Source: Mycobacterium heckeshornense (lineage in GTDB: Bacteria; Actinomycetota; Actinomycetes; Mycobacteriales; Mycobacteriaceae). From it: a stretch of 64,000 nucleotides of DNA. Every line of letters starts with the position of its first letter. Position 1 is the stretch's first letter. The stretch is taken from positions 4,774,001 through 4,838,000 of the forward strand of contig NZ_AP024237.1 of NCBI RefSeq assembly GCF_016592155.1. The letters are read 5' to 3'. Positions 63,478-64,000 of the stretch are shown here, piece by piece. The notes below the pieces were generated by a model. That model was not told the DNA's origin. It saw only the letters and a list, made by a program, of their open reading frames with translations, and made no database searches. Made by a program: the position numbers and the translations under genes.

Positions 63478-64000
63478 TTACCAGCCCGTGTACCCGTAGC
63501 GTGGGTAGGCGCCCATGAACACCATTTCGACCAGGCCATGCCCGACTTTGCCGTCCATGCGGACTTCACACAGTGTTTCGCTGAGCATGCTCACCGGTCG
63601 GATCACCTCGAGATCACGGGTGTCGACGGTGTAGCCGTCGATGAAGTCGGGTCCCCGCCAGTAGCCGGAGGCGTAACCATTGACTTCCAGGTAACCGGCC
63701 AGCCCCGGCCAAAAGTCACACAGCGGAGTGACATCGATGGTGCTGGTAGTCCGGTCGCCCCGGTGGATAGTGAAGGTGCCCGAGCGGATGACGCGCAGCT
63801 CGTCGCGGAATTTCAGATCATGCTCGACGTCGATGATCTTGCCGGGTTCGCGACCGCTGTCGATTGGATAGAGCAGCTCACCCTCGAATTGCCACCGTTC
63901 GCCGGTACTGGTTTCGCGCTGCGCGAAATGGACCAGCTCATCGTCGAATTGGAAAATGCCCATGTAATACAGCACGCCGTCGGGCATCTCGGCGGGCTGC
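63478..64000 (-). CDS. Hypothetical protein, C-terminal 174 residues (cut by window edge)
   Basis: The frame is open to the window end (reads QPAEMPDGVLYYMGIFQFDDELVHFAQRE...), so the start lies outside. Rich in beta strands and aromatic residues, with no membrane helix; it resembles the uncharacterised actinobacterial AttH/DUF7064-type lipocalin-like proteins, which I cannot confirm. It ends two bases before the kinase gene and is probably co-transcribed with it. Confidence 0.65.
   Translation of the reverse strand, partial: QPAEMPDGVLYYMGIFQFDDELVHFAQRETSTGERWQFEGELLYPIDSGREPGKIIDVEHDLKFRDELRVIRSGTFTIHRGDRTTSTIDVTPLCDFWPGLAGYLEVNGYASGYWRGPDFIDGYTVDTRDLEVIRPVSMLSETLCEVRMDGKVGHGLVEMVFMGAYPRYGYTGW

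Overview
The window is chromosomal DNA from a Mycobacterium, most likely a non-tuberculous species. It is GC-rich, with frequent GTG starts and 4-nt ATGA/GTGA gene overlaps. From end to end the gene order follows, inverted, the Mycobacterium tuberculosis (Mtb) H37Rv stretch from about Rv0184 down to Rv0134. Mtb locus numbers are given from memory of protein sequences and synteny; no database search was run, so the species is not named.

Layout. 1-6.4 kb: a DUF2786 gene (cut by the edge), monoacylglycerol lipase (Rv0183-like), sigG, an inserted oxidoreductase/IclR pair, a decayed alcohol dehydrogenase, pirin and a secreted phosphodiester glycosidase. 6.5-9.3 kb: a FadD32-like fatty acyl-AMP ligase and a DUF1275 membrane protein, where Mtb has lprO and Rv0180c. 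9.3-24.3 kb: the complete mce1 lipid-import operon on the minus strand (fadD5, yrbE1A-B, mce1A-F, four Mce-associated membrane proteins), with the divergent GntR repressor gene mce1R at 24.4 kb. 25-27.2 kb: the conserved Rv0164-Rv0163-adhE1 block.

27.2-35.7 kb is an accessory segment lying between the homologues of Rv0162c and Rv0161. It encodes a CaiB-type CoA-transferase, a double-DUF427 protein, two acyl-CoA-thioesterase-like proteins, an F420-dependent (LLM) oxidoreductase, an SRPBCC protein, an SMP-30 lactonase-like protein, an SDR that has lost its catalytic residues and a TetR regulator, flanked or interrupted by hydrolase and P450 remnants. Five copies of one operator-like motif, K-T-K-ACA-N14-TGTAA, lie at its promoters, including that of the TetR gene. 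This looks like a self-contained TetR regulon for CoA-linked catabolism and is the best candidate here for an undescribed system.

35.7-64 kb returns to conserved core: FAD oxidase (Rv0161-like), alpha/beta hydrolase, TetR (Rv0158-like), a 41-residue protein (Rv0157A-like), pntB-pntAb-pntAa transhydrogenase, fadE2, the ptpB/ptbB phosphatase, a broken VapC toxin gene, the Rv0149-Rv0148-Rv0147 redox genes, two SAM methyltransferases, TetR, Dps (where Mtb has the chloride channel gene Rv0143c), AlkA-type glycosylase, SnoaL and DUF427 proteins, a three-gene operon behind a KstR-type operator, msrA, an HxlR/MFS efflux pair, a thioesterase, cyp138 with its TetR, ephF, an APH-like kinase and a partial gene at the right edge.

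Four gene remnants (ADH, alpha/beta hydrolase, P450, VapC) sit where the order departs from Mtb. They mark past insertion or decay. No rRNA, tRNA, CRISPR array, intact insertion sequence or phage gene was recognised.
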